Assembly (NCBI RefSeq): GCF_008014745.1
Contig: NZ_VPFD01000029.1
Coordinates: 1,006 to 65,005, forward strand
DNA: 64,000 nucleotides
Direction of reading: 5' to 3'
Source of the DNA: Massilia arenae
GTDB taxonomy: Bacteria; Pseudomonadota; Gammaproteobacteria; Burkholderiales; Burkholderiaceae_D
Shown: positions 1-7,917 of the stretch, piece by piece
Layout of the letters: every line of letters begins with the position of its first letter
How positions within the stretch are numbered: position 1 is the first letter of the stretch
Position numbers and translations under genes: made by a program
The notes under the pieces: model-generated
The model's input: the letters and a program-made list of their open reading frames with translations, nothing else
Told to the model about the DNA's origin: nothing
The model's database searches: none

Positions 1-378
1 ACGACGGTCGCCCGAGTACTGGGCCACCTTGGTGACATCCGACGCTTCAAGAATGCGAAAGCCTTCGCCGCTTTTCTGGGGCTTACCCCAAAACAGAGAA
101 CATCAGGCACGTCGCTCAAAGGCCGAACGATGGTGAGCAAAACGGGCAACACATCGCTACGGGCAGCGCTATTCATGCCGAGCATGGTCGCACGCCGCCA
201 CAACCCTATCCTTCGTCAATTTGCCGAACGCCTTCTAGCGAACGGCATGGCCAAGCGAGCGGTGATCAGCGCCGTCACACATAAGCTGGCACACCTGATC
301 TATGGCGTCATCCGAACCGGCAAGCCGTTTGACGCCAATTACCTTCACAAAAATCTTGCAATCCAAGACGGTATCTGA
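1..378 (+). CDS. IS110-family transposase, C-terminal part (5' end outside window)
   Basis: The frame is open from the first base to a TGA at 376-378, so only about 125 C-terminal residues are present. The motifs AAFLGLTPK and SKTGNTSLRAALF and the end LAIQDGI are typical of the second (Transposase_20) domain of IS110-family DEDD transposases, which recombine DNA guided by an element-encoded non-coding RNA. The stop codon lies inside the motif TCTGACCCTAATT, which recurs in the repeat cluster at 11.9-12.3 kb, and only 17 bp separate it from the phoR stop. Whether the N-terminal part is intact cannot be seen. Confidence 0.85.
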   Translation, partial: TTVARVLGHLGDIRRFKNAKAFAAFLGLTPKQRTSGTSLKGRTMVSKTGNTSLRAALFMPSMVARRHNPILRQFAERLLANGMAKRAVISAVTHKLAHLIYGVIRTGKPFDANYLHKNLAIQDGI

Positions 379-391
379 CCCTAATTGGAGG
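374..391. repeat. AATTAGGGTCAG-type repeat at IS110 right end
   Basis: The minus strand reads CCTCCAATTAGGGTCAGA. The same CTCCAATKAGGGTCAG block follows the DUF1853 stop at about 12.31 kb, and shorter AATKAGGGTCAG copies occur at 11.87, 12.02, 12.15 and 12.21 kb. Here it overlaps the transposase stop codon and ends 4 bp from the phoR stop codon. It is either the terminal sequence of this insertion element or a pre-existing repeat used as its target. Confidence 0.6.
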
Positions 392-395
392 GGGG

Positions 396-1688
396 TTAGG
401 CGGGGAGTGAGGTGTTGGGGAGCGAGGCGGAGAAGGTGCTGCCTTTGCCGGGATGCGAGGTGATTGTCAGCTTGCCGCCGTGGCGCAGCAGGACGTGCTT
501 GACGATCGCCAGGCCGAGGCCGGTGCCCTGGGTTTCGCGCGAGCGGCTCTTGTCGACGCGGTAGAAACGCTCGGTCAGGCGCGGGATGTGTTCGGGGTCG
601 ATGCCGATGCCGCAATCCGTTACCGCGAAACTCAGCGCATCCGCGCCGCGGGTCCAGGCCAGGCGGATCGTACCGCCGTTGGGCGAGTAGCGCACCGCGT
701 TCGAGGCCAGGTTGGCGAAGGCGCTGCGCAGTTCTTCCATGCTGCCCATCACGTCGGGGCCGTCAACCGCCACGTCGATCGTGTGCCGGCCGCCCGAGAG
801 CGCGCGCGCCTCGGCGGCGATCGAGTCGATCAGGCTGCGTATGTCCACCCGCTCGCGCTTCATGGGATATTCGTCGGACTCCAGCCGCGACAGGGTCAGC
901 ATGTCCTGGATCAGGCGCTGCATGCGGTGCGCCTGCTCCGTCATCAGGTTCAGGTGCGACATCCGCGTGGCGACGTCGATGCCCGGATCGGACAGCGCGA
1001 TCTCGAGGAAGCCCACGATCACCGTCAGCGGCGTGCGCAGCTCGTGCGAGGCGTTGGCGATGAAGTCGCGCCGCATCGCTTCGATGCGCTCGGTGTCGGT
1101 GGCGTCGTGCGTCACCAGGATCTGGCGCCGGTTCTCGAACGGGATGATGCGGCATTCCAGCTTGCGGCCGCGGAACGATAGCGTCAACGGCTGCTCGTAG
1201 CGCCCCAGCACGATGTAGTCGATGAAGTCCGGATGGCGCACCAGGTTCGTGACGCGCAGGCCCTTGTCGCGCTCCATCGTCAGGCCCAGGTGACGCTCGA
1301 CCGCCGGATTGCACCACTCCAGGAACAGCACGTCGTCCATGATGGCAACGCCTTCCGGCAGCAGGTGCATCGCCTGGCGGAAGCGCGCCAGCCATTCGGT
1401 CAGTTCGGCCTGGTGGCGCTCGTCGTCGCGCCGCAGGCGGTACAGACGGGCAAACGCATCGGTCCAGGCGCCCCAGCCGTCCGGCAGGCGCGTGCTGTGC
1501 GGCTCTTCCAGCCACTCGCCCAGCTTGTACAGGTACGACAATTGCGTGAACACGGCGACCGCCATCCCGGCCAGCGCCAGCGCCAGCGCGGCCACGAGAC
1601 CGAACCACCACCACACCACGCCGGACACGGCGAACAGCAGCGCCGTGCGCAGCAGCGCCGGCACCCAGAACAACAGCTTGGGATTCAT
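396..1688 (-). CDS. phoR: Phosphate regulon sensor histidine kinase PhoR
   Basis: Inner-membrane sensor kinase that phosphorylates PhoB when phosphate is scarce. The 430-residue product has two hydrophobic segments near residues 8-50, a PAS-like region (about 105-195) without a periplasmic loop, a HisKA motif NASHELRTPL with the phospho-acceptor His near residue 215, an N-box (NLASNAVRYSP), DCGIGI and GTGLGLA. I start at the ATG at 1688 because AAGGAAG lies six bases upstream; a GTG five codons earlier (1703) is also open. It follows phoB by 18 bp and is the last gene of the pst-pho run. Confidence 0.93.
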   Translation of the reverse strand: MNPKLLFWVPALLRTALLFAVSGVVWWWFGLVAALALALAGMAVAVFTQLSYLYKLGEWLEEPHSTRLPDGWGAWTDAFARLYRLRRDDERHQAELTEWLARFRQAMHLLPEGVAIMDDVLFLEWCNPAVERHLGLTMERDKGLRVTNLVRHPDFIDYIVLGRYEQPLTLSFRGRKLECRIIPFENRRQILVTHDATDTERIEAMRRDFIANASHELRTPLTVIVGFLEIALSDPGIDVATRMSHLNLMTEQAHRMQRLIQDMLTLSRLESDEYPMKRERVDIRSLIDSIAAEARALSGGRHTIDVAVDGPDVMGSMEELRSAFANLASNAVRYSPNGGTIRLAWTRGADALSFAVTDCGIGIDPEHIPRLTERFYRVDKSRSRETQGTGLGLAIVKHVLLRHGGKLTITSHPGKGSTFSASLPNTSLPA

Positions 1689-1706
1689 CGCTTCCTTCGA
1701 CACCGC

Positions 1707-2393
1707 TTATTTCTCGGACAGCATGTAGCCGACGCTGCGCACCGTGCGGATCAAGCCATCGGCGCTTTTCAATGCCTTGCGCAGGCGCAGCACGTGCACG
1801 TCGACCGTGCGCTCCTCGATCACGGCATGGTCGCCCCACACCTTGTCGAGCAGCTGGGCGCGCGAGAACACGCGCTCCCGATGCGCCATCAGGTACTTCA
1901 AGAGCTTGTACTCGGCATTGCCGATGTCGATCTGCTGGTTCTCCACCGTGACGGTGCAGCTGTTCGGATCGAGCGTCACCGTGCCGGCACGCAGCGGCGC
2001 CTCGGCCAGGTGCGGCGATTTGCGGCGCAGCAGCGCGCGTGAACGCGCCAGCAGTTCGCGCGGCGAGAACGGCTTGGTGATGTAGTCGTCGGCGCCGTTG
2101 TTCAGGCCCGCCAGCTTGTCCTCTTCCATGCTCTTTGCCGTCAGCATGATCACCGGCAGGTCCTGGAAGTCGCGGTCGGCGCGCAGGCGCGACAGCAAAC
2201 GCAGGCCGCTCTGGTCGGGCAGCATCCAGTCGAGCAGCAGCAGGTCGGGCTTGCCCCGGCTGATGCTCTCCCAGGCGCCGGCGGTGGTGTCGGCGGTGCG
2301 GATGTCCCAGCCAGCCTCGCGCAGAGAATACGTCACCAGCTCGACGATCGCCGGCTCGTCTTCAACGACCAGGACCGAGGTGTTGTCTGCCAT
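1707..2393 (-). CDS. phoB: Phosphate regulon response regulator PhoB
   Basis: OmpR-type transcription factor of 228 residues: an N-terminal receiver domain with acidic pair ED (11-12), phospho-acceptor Asp55 in LLLLDWMLP and Lys107 in TKPF, then a C-terminal winged helix (about 130-228) with the recognition-helix region TVDVHVLRLRKAL. It activates Pho-box promoters such as the one upstream of pstS in this window. It sits 4 bp after phoU and is followed by its kinase gene phoR. Confidence 0.96.
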   Translation of the reverse strand: MADNTSVLVVEDEPAIVELVTYSLREAGWDIRTADTTAGAWESISRGKPDLLLLDWMLPDQSGLRLLSRLRADRDFQDLPVIMLTAKSMEEDKLAGLNNGADDYITKPFSPRELLARSRALLRRKSPHLAEAPLRAGTVTLDPNSCTVTVENQQIDIGNAEYKLLKYLMAHRERVFSRAQLLDKVWGDHAVIEERTVDVHVLRLRKALKSADGLIRTVRSVGYMLSEK

Positions 2394-2397
2394 CGTG

Positions 2398-3096
2398 TTA
2401 TTCCGCCACCTGGTCGAGCACTACCTTGCTGTGACGGATGTCGCGGCCTTCGACCACGTAGATCACGTACTCGGCGATGTTCTTGGCGTGGTCGCCGATG
2501 CGCTCGATCGCCTTCGCCACCCACAGCGTGTCCAGCGCCGACGAGATCGTGCGCGGGTCTTCCATCATATAGGTAACCATGCTGCGCAGGATGGTGCGGA
2601 ACTCGTGGTCAATCACCTCGTCGCCGGCGATGATCTGCAAGGCCTGCTTGCCGTCCAGGCGCGCAAACGCATCCAGCGAATCGTGCAACAGTTCCGAGGT
2701 CGCCTTGGCGATGGTGCGGATCATGTCGTAGTGGGCGAAGCCCGTAACGCCGCGCTCGTGCAAGCTCTTGGCGGTGCGCGCGACCTTGGTCGCCTCGTCG
2801 CCGATGCGCTCCAGGTCGGTGATGACCTTGATGGTGGCCATCACGGTGCGCAGGTCATTGGCGGTCGGCTGGCGCTTGACGATCAGGTGGCTGCAGGCGT
2901 CGTCGAGCGAGACTTCGAGCTGGTTGACGGCCTGGTCTTCGGCCATCACGCGCTCGGCGCGCGGGATGTCGCCGATGCGGAAGCACTCGAGCGCTTCCTC
3001 GAACTGGGTTTCCACCATGCCGCCCATCAGCAAGACCTGGGAACGGATGCCCTCGAGTTCCTGGTCGTACTGCTTGGATGAATGCTCGCCTGTCAT
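2398..3096 (-). CDS. phoU: Phosphate signalling protein PhoU
   Basis: Cytoplasmic all-helical protein (232 residues) built of two three-helix PhoU repeats. It links the Pst transporter to PhoR and holds the regulon off when phosphate is plentiful. The repeats are recognisable through E/DxxxD-rich helices such as DLERIGDEATKVA and AIERIGDHAKNIAEYV. An ATG at 3096 is preceded by GGAGAAG at good distance and is preferred over an upstream in-frame start at 3150. It lies between pstB and phoB, as in many betaproteobacteria. Confidence 0.95.
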   Translation of the reverse strand: MTGEHSSKQYDQELEGIRSQVLLMGGMVETQFEEALECFRIGDIPRAERVMAEDQAVNQLEVSLDDACSHLIVKRQPTANDLRTVMATIKVITDLERIGDEATKVARTAKSLHERGVTGFAHYDMIRTIAKATSELLHDSLDAFARLDGKQALQIIAGDEVIDHEFRTILRSMVTYMMEDPRTISSALDTLWVAKAIERIGDHAKNIAEYVIYVVEGRDIRHSKVVLDQVAE

Positions 3097-3159
3097 AACT
3101 TCTCCGTCAAATTTTCTTGTGAAGCCGGCGGGGGCCGGCAAAATGAGCAACCGGTAGAA

Positions 3160-3960
3160 TCAGCCGAAGCGGCCGGTAATATAGTCTTGCGTTTCCTTGC
3201 GCGCCGGATTCATGAAGATCTGGTCGGTCTCGCCGAATTCGACCAGCTCGCCAAGATACATGTAGGCAGTGTAATCCGAGCAACGCGCGGCTTGTTGCAT
3301 ATTATGGGTCACGATGGTGATCGTGTAATCCTGCTTCAGCTCGCTGATCAGTTCTTCGATCTTGGCGGTCGAGATCGGGTCCAGCGCCGAGGTCGGTTCG
3401 TCGAGCAGCAGGACGTCTGGCTTGACCGCCACGCCGCGCGCGATGCACAGGCGCTGCTGCTGGCCGCCCGACAGCGACAGGCCGCTCTTGTTCAATTTGT
3501 CCTTGGCTTCTTCCCACAGGGCCGCCTTTTTCAGGGCCCACTCGACGCGCTCGTCCATCTCGCCCTTCGACAGGTTTTCGTACAGGCGCACGCCGAAGGC
3601 GATGTTGTCGTAGATCGACATCGGGAATGGGGTCGGCTTCTGGAACACCATGCCGACCTTGGCGCGCAGCATGTTGACGTCGACACCCGGCTCCAGGATG
3701 TTGCGGCCGCGGTACATGATCGAGCCTTCGGCGCGCTGGCCCGGGTACAGGTCGTACATCCGGTTCAGCGTGCGCAGCAGGGTCGACTTGCCGCAGCCCG
3801 ACGGGCCGATAAAGGCCGTCACCTGCTTGGCGTGGATGTCGAGCGAGACATCCTTGAGGCTCTGCGTCTTACCGTAAAAAAAGTTCAGGCCTTCGATTTC
3901 GATCGTCTTGGCTTTTGCAGCGGCCGGGGTCGGAGTCGTATTGAGCATGGCTTGGTTCAT
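3160..3960 (-). CDS. pstB: Phosphate ABC transporter ATP-binding protein PstB
   Basis: ATPase of the high-affinity phosphate importer, 266 residues, acting as a dimer on the cytoplasmic face of PstC/PstA. Walker [10 protein letters not shown] at 52-60, signature LSGGQQQR at 163-170 and Walker B LLLDEP at 184-189 are intact. An ATG at 3960 follows a GTG at 3963; I use the ATG. A 24-bp gap separates it from pstA and 63 bp separate it from phoU, including a short GC-rich hairpin at 3124-3139. Confidence 0.96.
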   Translation of the reverse strand: MNQAMLNTTPTPAAAKAKTIEIEGLNFFYGKTQSLKDVSLDIHAKQVTAFIGPSGCGKSTLLRTLNRMYDLYPGQRAEGSIMYRGRNILEPGVDVNMLRAKVGMVFQKPTPFPMSIYDNIAFGVRLYENLSKGEMDERVEWALKKAALWEEAKDKLNKSGLSLSGGQQQRLCIARGVAVKPDVLLLDEPTSALDPISTAKIEELISELKQDYTITIVTHNMQQAARCSDYTAYMYLGELVEFGETDQIFMNPARKETQDYITGRFG

Positions 3961-3984
3961 CACTTTGTCTTTTATCAGGGTAGA

Positions 3985-4845
3985 TTAACGCGGAGTTTTT
4001 TGGCTAAACAGGGTCCGCGACAGGATGTTCAGCAACAGCACGGTAGCAGTCACCAGCAGTGCGCCGGCCCAGGCCAGCGAGCGCCAGTCGTCATACGGGC
4101 TCATGGCGTAGGTGTAGATCACCACCGGCAGGTTGGCCAGCGGCGCGTTCATGTCGTTGCTGTAGAACTGGTTGTTCAGCGCGGTGAACAGCAGCGGCGC
4201 GGTCTCACCGGTGACGCGGGCAATCGCCAGCAGCACGCCGGTCACGACGCCGGCCTTGACGGCGCGCAGGCGCACCGTGATCGCCACCTTCCAGTGCGGC
4301 GCACCGAGGGCGTAGGCGGCTTCAAGCAGGCTGGCTGGCACCAGGCGCAGCATATTGTCGGTCGTACGCACCACCACCGGCACCGCGATCAGGGACAGCG
4401 CGATGGCGCCGGCGTAGCCCGAGAAGTGCTGCACATTGGCCACGTAGATCGCGTACACGAACAGGCCGATCACGATCGATGGCGCCGAAAGCATGATGTC
4501 GGTCACGAAGCGCGTGATCTGTGCGAACTTGTTGTTCTCGCCGTACTCTGCCAGATAGATGCCGGCCAGGATGCCGATCGGGGTCGAGACCAGGGTCGAC
4601 AGGCCGACCATCATCACGCTACCGACAATGGCGTTGCGCAAGCCGCCACCCGGGGTGCCCGGGGCTGGCGTATCGGCCGTCAGCAGGGTCGAGCTCAAGC
4701 CGCCCAGGCCGTTGTACAGCAGGGTCCACAAGATCCAGGCCAGGAAGGCCAGGCCGATGCCCATGGCGCACACCGACAGGGTAATGCCGATGCGGTGCGC
4801 CAGCAGGCGCTTGCGATAAACAGGGTTCTTGACAGCGTTATTCAT
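3985..4845 (-). CDS. pstA: Phosphate ABC transporter permease PstA
   Basis: Inner-membrane subunit of the PstSCAB phosphate importer, 286 residues with about six transmembrane segments and the coupling-loop EAA motif region (LLEAAYALGAPHWKVAITV). The start codon overlaps the pstC stop by one base (TAATG), pointing to translational coupling and equal expression of the two permeases. Confidence 0.96.
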   Translation of the reverse strand: MNNAVKNPVYRKRLLAHRIGITLSVCAMGIGLAFLAWILWTLLYNGLGGLSSTLLTADTPAPGTPGGGLRNAIVGSVMMVGLSTLVSTPIGILAGIYLAEYGENNKFAQITRFVTDIMLSAPSIVIGLFVYAIYVANVQHFSGYAGAIALSLIAVPVVVRTTDNMLRLVPASLLEAAYALGAPHWKVAITVRLRAVKAGVVTGVLLAIARVTGETAPLLFTALNNQFYSNDMNAPLANLPVVIYTYAMSPYDDWRSLAWAGALLVTATVLLLNILSRTLFSQKTPR

Positions 4846-5867
4846 TATTTGGTGCCTTCGTTACGCGACATACCCACCAGCATCAGCTTGGCGGCCGACA
4901 GCACGATGAAGGTGATGCCGAACAGGATCAGGGCCAGCGCAAACAGCGACGACGAATGCAGCGCGGTAGCTGCTTCGGCAAACTCGTTGGCCAGGGTCGA
5001 CGAAATCGAATTACCCGGCGAGAACAGCGACGCCGACAGCGAGTGGGCATTACCGATCACGAAGGTGACTGCCATGGTCTCGCCCAGCGCGCGGCCCAGG
5101 CCCAGCATCACGCCGCCCACCACACCGTTGCGGGTGTACGGCAGCACGACCTTGCGCACCACTTCCCACCGGGTGCAGCCCAGGCCATACGCCGATTCCT
5201 TGAGCACGGTCGGCACGATCTCGAACACGTCGCGCATCACCGAAGCGATGAAGGGAATGATCATGATCGCCAGGATCAGGCCGGCGGTCATGATGCCGAT
5301 GCCCATGGTCGGTCCCTGGAAGATGGCCCCGATGATCGGCAGCTGGCCGATGGTTTCCTTCAGCGCCGGCTGCACGTACTCCGCGAACAAGGGCGCAAAC
5401 ACGAACAGGCCCCACATGCCGTAGATGATCGACGGCACGCCGGCCAGCAGCTCGACCGCGGTGCCCAGCGGGCGGCGCAGCCAGGCCGGGCAAATCTCGG
5501 TGAGGAACAGGGCGATCCCGAAACTGATCGGGAACGCGACCGCCAGCGCGATGATCGAGGTGGCCAGCGTGCCCCAGATCGCGATCATGGCGCCGAATTC
5601 GTCGTTCACCGGATCCCATTCGACGCGGGTGATGAAGCCCGGCCCGAACTGGCTGAATGCCGGCGCGGCGCCGATCGCCAGCGAGATGATGATTCCGACC
5701 AGCACCAGCAGCACCGAAGCGGCGAACAGCAAGGTGATCTTGTGGAAGAAGAAGTCCTGGATACGCTGGTTGCGCATGGTGCCGCGCAAGGCTTCGTAGT
5801 GGCGGGCGTCTTCGGCTGCGGCCTTGTCGGACAGGTCGTTTACGGTGACGGATGGGTGGGCGCTCAT
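4845..5867 (-). CDS. pstC: Phosphate ABC transporter permease PstC
   Basis: Partner permease to PstA, 340 residues, about six transmembrane segments. It has a longer hydrophilic N-terminus than the Escherichia coli protein, and the coupling motif [16 protein letters not shown] is visible at about two-thirds of the length. The gene is 95 bp after pstS, with an intervening hairpin that may separate pstS transcript abundance from the membrane genes. Confidence 0.95.
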   Translation of the reverse strand: MSAHPSVTVNDLSDKAAAEDARHYEALRGTMRNQRIQDFFFHKITLLFAASVLLVLVGIIISLAIGAAPAFSQFGPGFITRVEWDPVNDEFGAMIAIWGTLATSIIALAVAFPISFGIALFLTEICPAWLRRPLGTAVELLAGVPSIIYGMWGLFVFAPLFAEYVQPALKETIGQLPIIGAIFQGPTMGIGIMTAGLILAIMIIPFIASVMRDVFEIVPTVLKESAYGLGCTRWEVVRKVVLPYTRNGVVGGVMLGLGRALGETMAVTFVIGNAHSLSASLFSPGNSISSTLANEFAEAATALHSSSLFALALILFGITFIVLSAAKLMLVGMSRNEGTK

Positions 5868-5916
5868 GGTCTTATGGACTCGTTATCAATATCGTTTTGT
5901 CAATATCGCTGGCATG

Positions 5917-5945
5917 CGGAAAGACCGGTCGCGCCGGCCCTTCCG
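5917..5945 (-). promoter_or_regulatory. Hairpin in the pstS-pstC intergenic region
   Basis: On the coding strand CGGAAGGGCCGG and CCGGTCTTTCCG can pair with one offset around a short loop. No T-run follows, so it looks more like an RNA-stabilising or processing hairpin than a terminator. Two direct copies of TCAATATCG (5886-5894, 5900-5908, plus strand) sit next to it. A role in giving pstS more mRNA than pstCAB is inference. Confidence 0.45.
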
Positions 5946-5962
5946 GGTTGAGGAAATGTGGA

Positions 5963-6997
5963 TTACCAGAGCGCCTTGCCGGACGCGTCCTTCAGGTTGG
6001 CGCGCCAGGCATCCTGCACCAGCTTGGCGACTTCGGCCGGCATCGGCACGTAGTCCAGTTCGGCGGCCGACGGCGCGCCGTTCTTGTACGCCCAGTCGAA
6101 GAACTTCAGCACTTGCTGGCCCTTGGCGGCAGCCTGGGTCTTGTGGACCAGGATGTAGGAGGCGCCGGTCACGGGCCATGCGCCCTTGCCAGCCTGGTTG
6201 GTCAGGACCACCGCGAAGCCCGGGGTGCCCTTCCAGTCGGCGCCGGCGGCGGCGGCCTTGAAGGCGTCGTCCGAAGGCTGCAGCCAGCTGCCGTCAGCGC
6301 CTTGCAGCTGGGTGTGCGACATCTTGTTCTTCTTGGCGTAGGCCCACTCGACGTAGCCGATGCCGCCCTTGATGCGTTGCACGTTGGCGGCCACGCCTTC
6401 ATTGCCCTTGCCGCCCACGCCCACTGCCCACTTGACGGTGGTGCCGGCGCCGATGGTCGATTTCCAGGTCGGGCTGACCTTGCTCAGGTAGTCGGTCCAC
6501 AGGAACGAGGTGCCCGAGCTGTCGGCGCGGCGCACGACGGTGATGTCGGTGGCCGGCAGCTTGACGCCCGGGTTCAGCGCGGCGATCTGCGGCGCGTTCC
6601 ACTTGACGATCTTGCCCATGTAGATGTCGGCGATGACGGCGCCGCTCAGTTTCATCTGGCCCGGGGCGATGCCGTCCAGGTTCACGATCGGCACCACGCC
6701 GCCCATGATGGCCGGGAACTGGAACAGGCCCGCGGCATTCAGTTCATTCGCTGCCAGCGGCATGTCGGACGCGCCGAAGTCGACGGTCTTGGCCTTGATC
6801 TGCTTGATGCCGGCGCCCGAACCCACCGACTGGTAGTTCAGGCCGACGCCGGACGCCGCCTTGTACAGCTCGGCCCACTTGGCATAGATCGGGTATGGGA
6901 AGGTCGCGCCGGCGCCGGTGATGTTGACGTTCTGGGCGCTGGCGGAAAATGCCGTTGCAGCCAGGGCGATCGAGACGAAGAAGTGCTTCATGCGCAT
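5963..6997 (-). CDS. pstS: Phosphate-binding periplasmic protein PstS
   Basis: Periplasmic phosphate receptor of the Pst importer, 344 residues. A signal peptide covers about residues 1-21 (cleavage after ASA), followed by the family hallmark ITGAGATFPYPIYAKW; phosphate-contacting motifs include VGSGAGI and RADSSGTS. AAAGGAT upstream supports the ATG at 6997. It is the first gene of the pstSCAB-phoU-phoBR operon, directly behind two Pho boxes. Confidence 0.96.
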   Translation of the reverse strand: MRMKHFFVSIALAATAFSASAQNVNITGAGATFPYPIYAKWAELYKAASGVGLNYQSVGSGAGIKQIKAKTVDFGASDMPLAANELNAAGLFQFPAIMGGVVPIVNLDGIAPGQMKLSGAVIADIYMGKIVKWNAPQIAALNPGVKLPATDITVVRRADSSGTSFLWTDYLSKVSPTWKSTIGAGTTVKWAVGVGGKGNEGVAANVQRIKGGIGYVEWAYAKKNKMSHTQLQGADGSWLQPSDDAFKAAAAGADWKGTPGFAVVLTNQAGKGAWPVTGASYILVHKTQAAAKGQQVLKFFDWAYKNGAPSAAELDYVPMPAEVAKLVQDAWRANLKDASGKALW

Positions 6998-7050
6998 ATC
7001 GGATCCTTTGGAAGTGACACCACGGGACGGTCCCGCTGACGATGAGCCGC

Positions 7051-7112
7051 AGTCTAACGGGCGAATGTGACAGGTTCATGACATATTTGGCCAATGTGAC
7101 ATGAACATGACA
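7051..7112 (-). promoter_or_regulatory. Tandem Pho boxes and -10 element of the pst operon
   Basis: Plus-strand GTGACAGGTTCATGACA (7067-7083) and GTGACATGAACATGACA (7096-7112) are, read on the minus strand, two Pho boxes of the TGTCA-N6-TGTCA type, each with 11-bp direct-repeat spacing. A -10-like TAGACT (minus strand, 7051-7056) starts 10 bp below the proximal box, the usual class II geometry for PhoB. This predicts strong PhoB activation of pstS. Confidence 0.88.
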
Positions 7113-7257
7113 CGCGCGCAAGGATGTCATCCCCGGGCGCGACGCGGCGCGCGGATGGAAATCGGCGTCAGCCGAATATAGTCATGTTCCGCATTGTGGG
7201 CACTTGTAAATACACCATTGCCTGCTAACCTGAGATGGTAGTCATGACATGGAGGGG

Positions 7258-7398
7258 ATGCCGACAGGCGTTTTGTTTTATATGTTAGATCTGATGGTGA
7301 TGGGGATACTGAGCGGACTGGCCGCCCTCGTGGCGTTCGAGATTTACCAGGAAGTGCGCGGCAGTTCCTCCGATTTACACGACCGCTATCACGAATAG
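7258..7398 (+). CDS. Small single-pass membrane protein, unknown
   Basis: A 46-codon ORF with one hydrophobic helix (about residues 8-27, LDLMVMGILSGLAALVAF) followed by a charged tail ending LHDRYHE. The start is unsettled: ATGs lie in frame at 7249, 7258 and 7282, and GGAGGGG directly abuts the 7258 ATG, which is closer than ideal. I recognise no family. It stands alone between the pst promoter and the PilZ gene. Confidence 0.4.
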   Translation: MPTGVLFYMLDLMVMGILSGLAALVAFEIYQEVRGSSSDLHDRYHE

Positions 7399-7502
7399 CG
7401 CATGGCCCGCTCAGTGGGCCAATACAGCAGACGGCGAGGCCGATGGCGCTCGCCGCTTGTCGTATACAAGGCGCTATTGTCGAACTGCCGCCTTCATGAC
7501 AT

Positions 7503-7823
7503 TTATCGCATGAAGCGCGCCAGCGCCGTCACCGCGGCCAGGTCGGGCTGCAGGAACTGGAAGCCGACCTTGAATTCGCCGCTGCTGAAAATGCAATACG
7601 ACACCTTGACCCGCGTATTGATGGTGAAGAAGCTGCCCTCGACCAGCAGGTCGAAGGCCAGTTGTCCGCCCTGCCCGACCGCCAGCGGATCGGCCAGGTT
7701 GATGCTCACGCCGTTGGCGCCGACGTCGGTGGTCTTGCCGCCGACGGGCGGCTGGCCGTCGATGGCGATCATCGCCTTGGTGCGGTACACCTTGCGTGGA
7801 GATTTCCTTTGGTCTTGATACAC
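7503..7823 (-). CDS. PilZ-domain protein (predicted c-di-GMP receptor)
   Basis: About 106 residues forming a single PilZ domain: an N-terminal arginine-containing stretch QRKSPRKVYR (the RxxxR-like c-di-GMP-binding switch) and DVGANGVSINL, matching the D/NxSxxG-type second motif. A GTG at 7823 fits the domain boundary; the frame stays open to 8006, but that extension overlaps radA and looks non-coding. The window also contains three GGDEF proteins that could make or degrade its ligand. Its partner pathway is unknown. Confidence 0.7.
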   Translation of the reverse strand: MYQDQRKSPRKVYRTKAMIAIDGQPPVGGKTTDVGANGVSINLADPLAVGQGGQLAFDLLVEGSFFTINTRVKVSYCIFSSGEFKVGFQFLQPDLAAVTALARFMR

Positions 7824-7917
7824 GTGTTTAGCCGAATACAGTGAACAAGACACAATTATAGAATCTTTCGAGAAATCCGACAGACAATAGCCCAGCCCGC
7901 TGGGCAGGTATTGACGA

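Noticed and set aside
3082-5424. A 780-codon plus-strand open frame opposite pstB/pstA/pstC
   Set aside because: It is antisense to well-supported genes, with His/Gln/Arg-rich composition typical of the reverse frame of GC-rich coding DNA.
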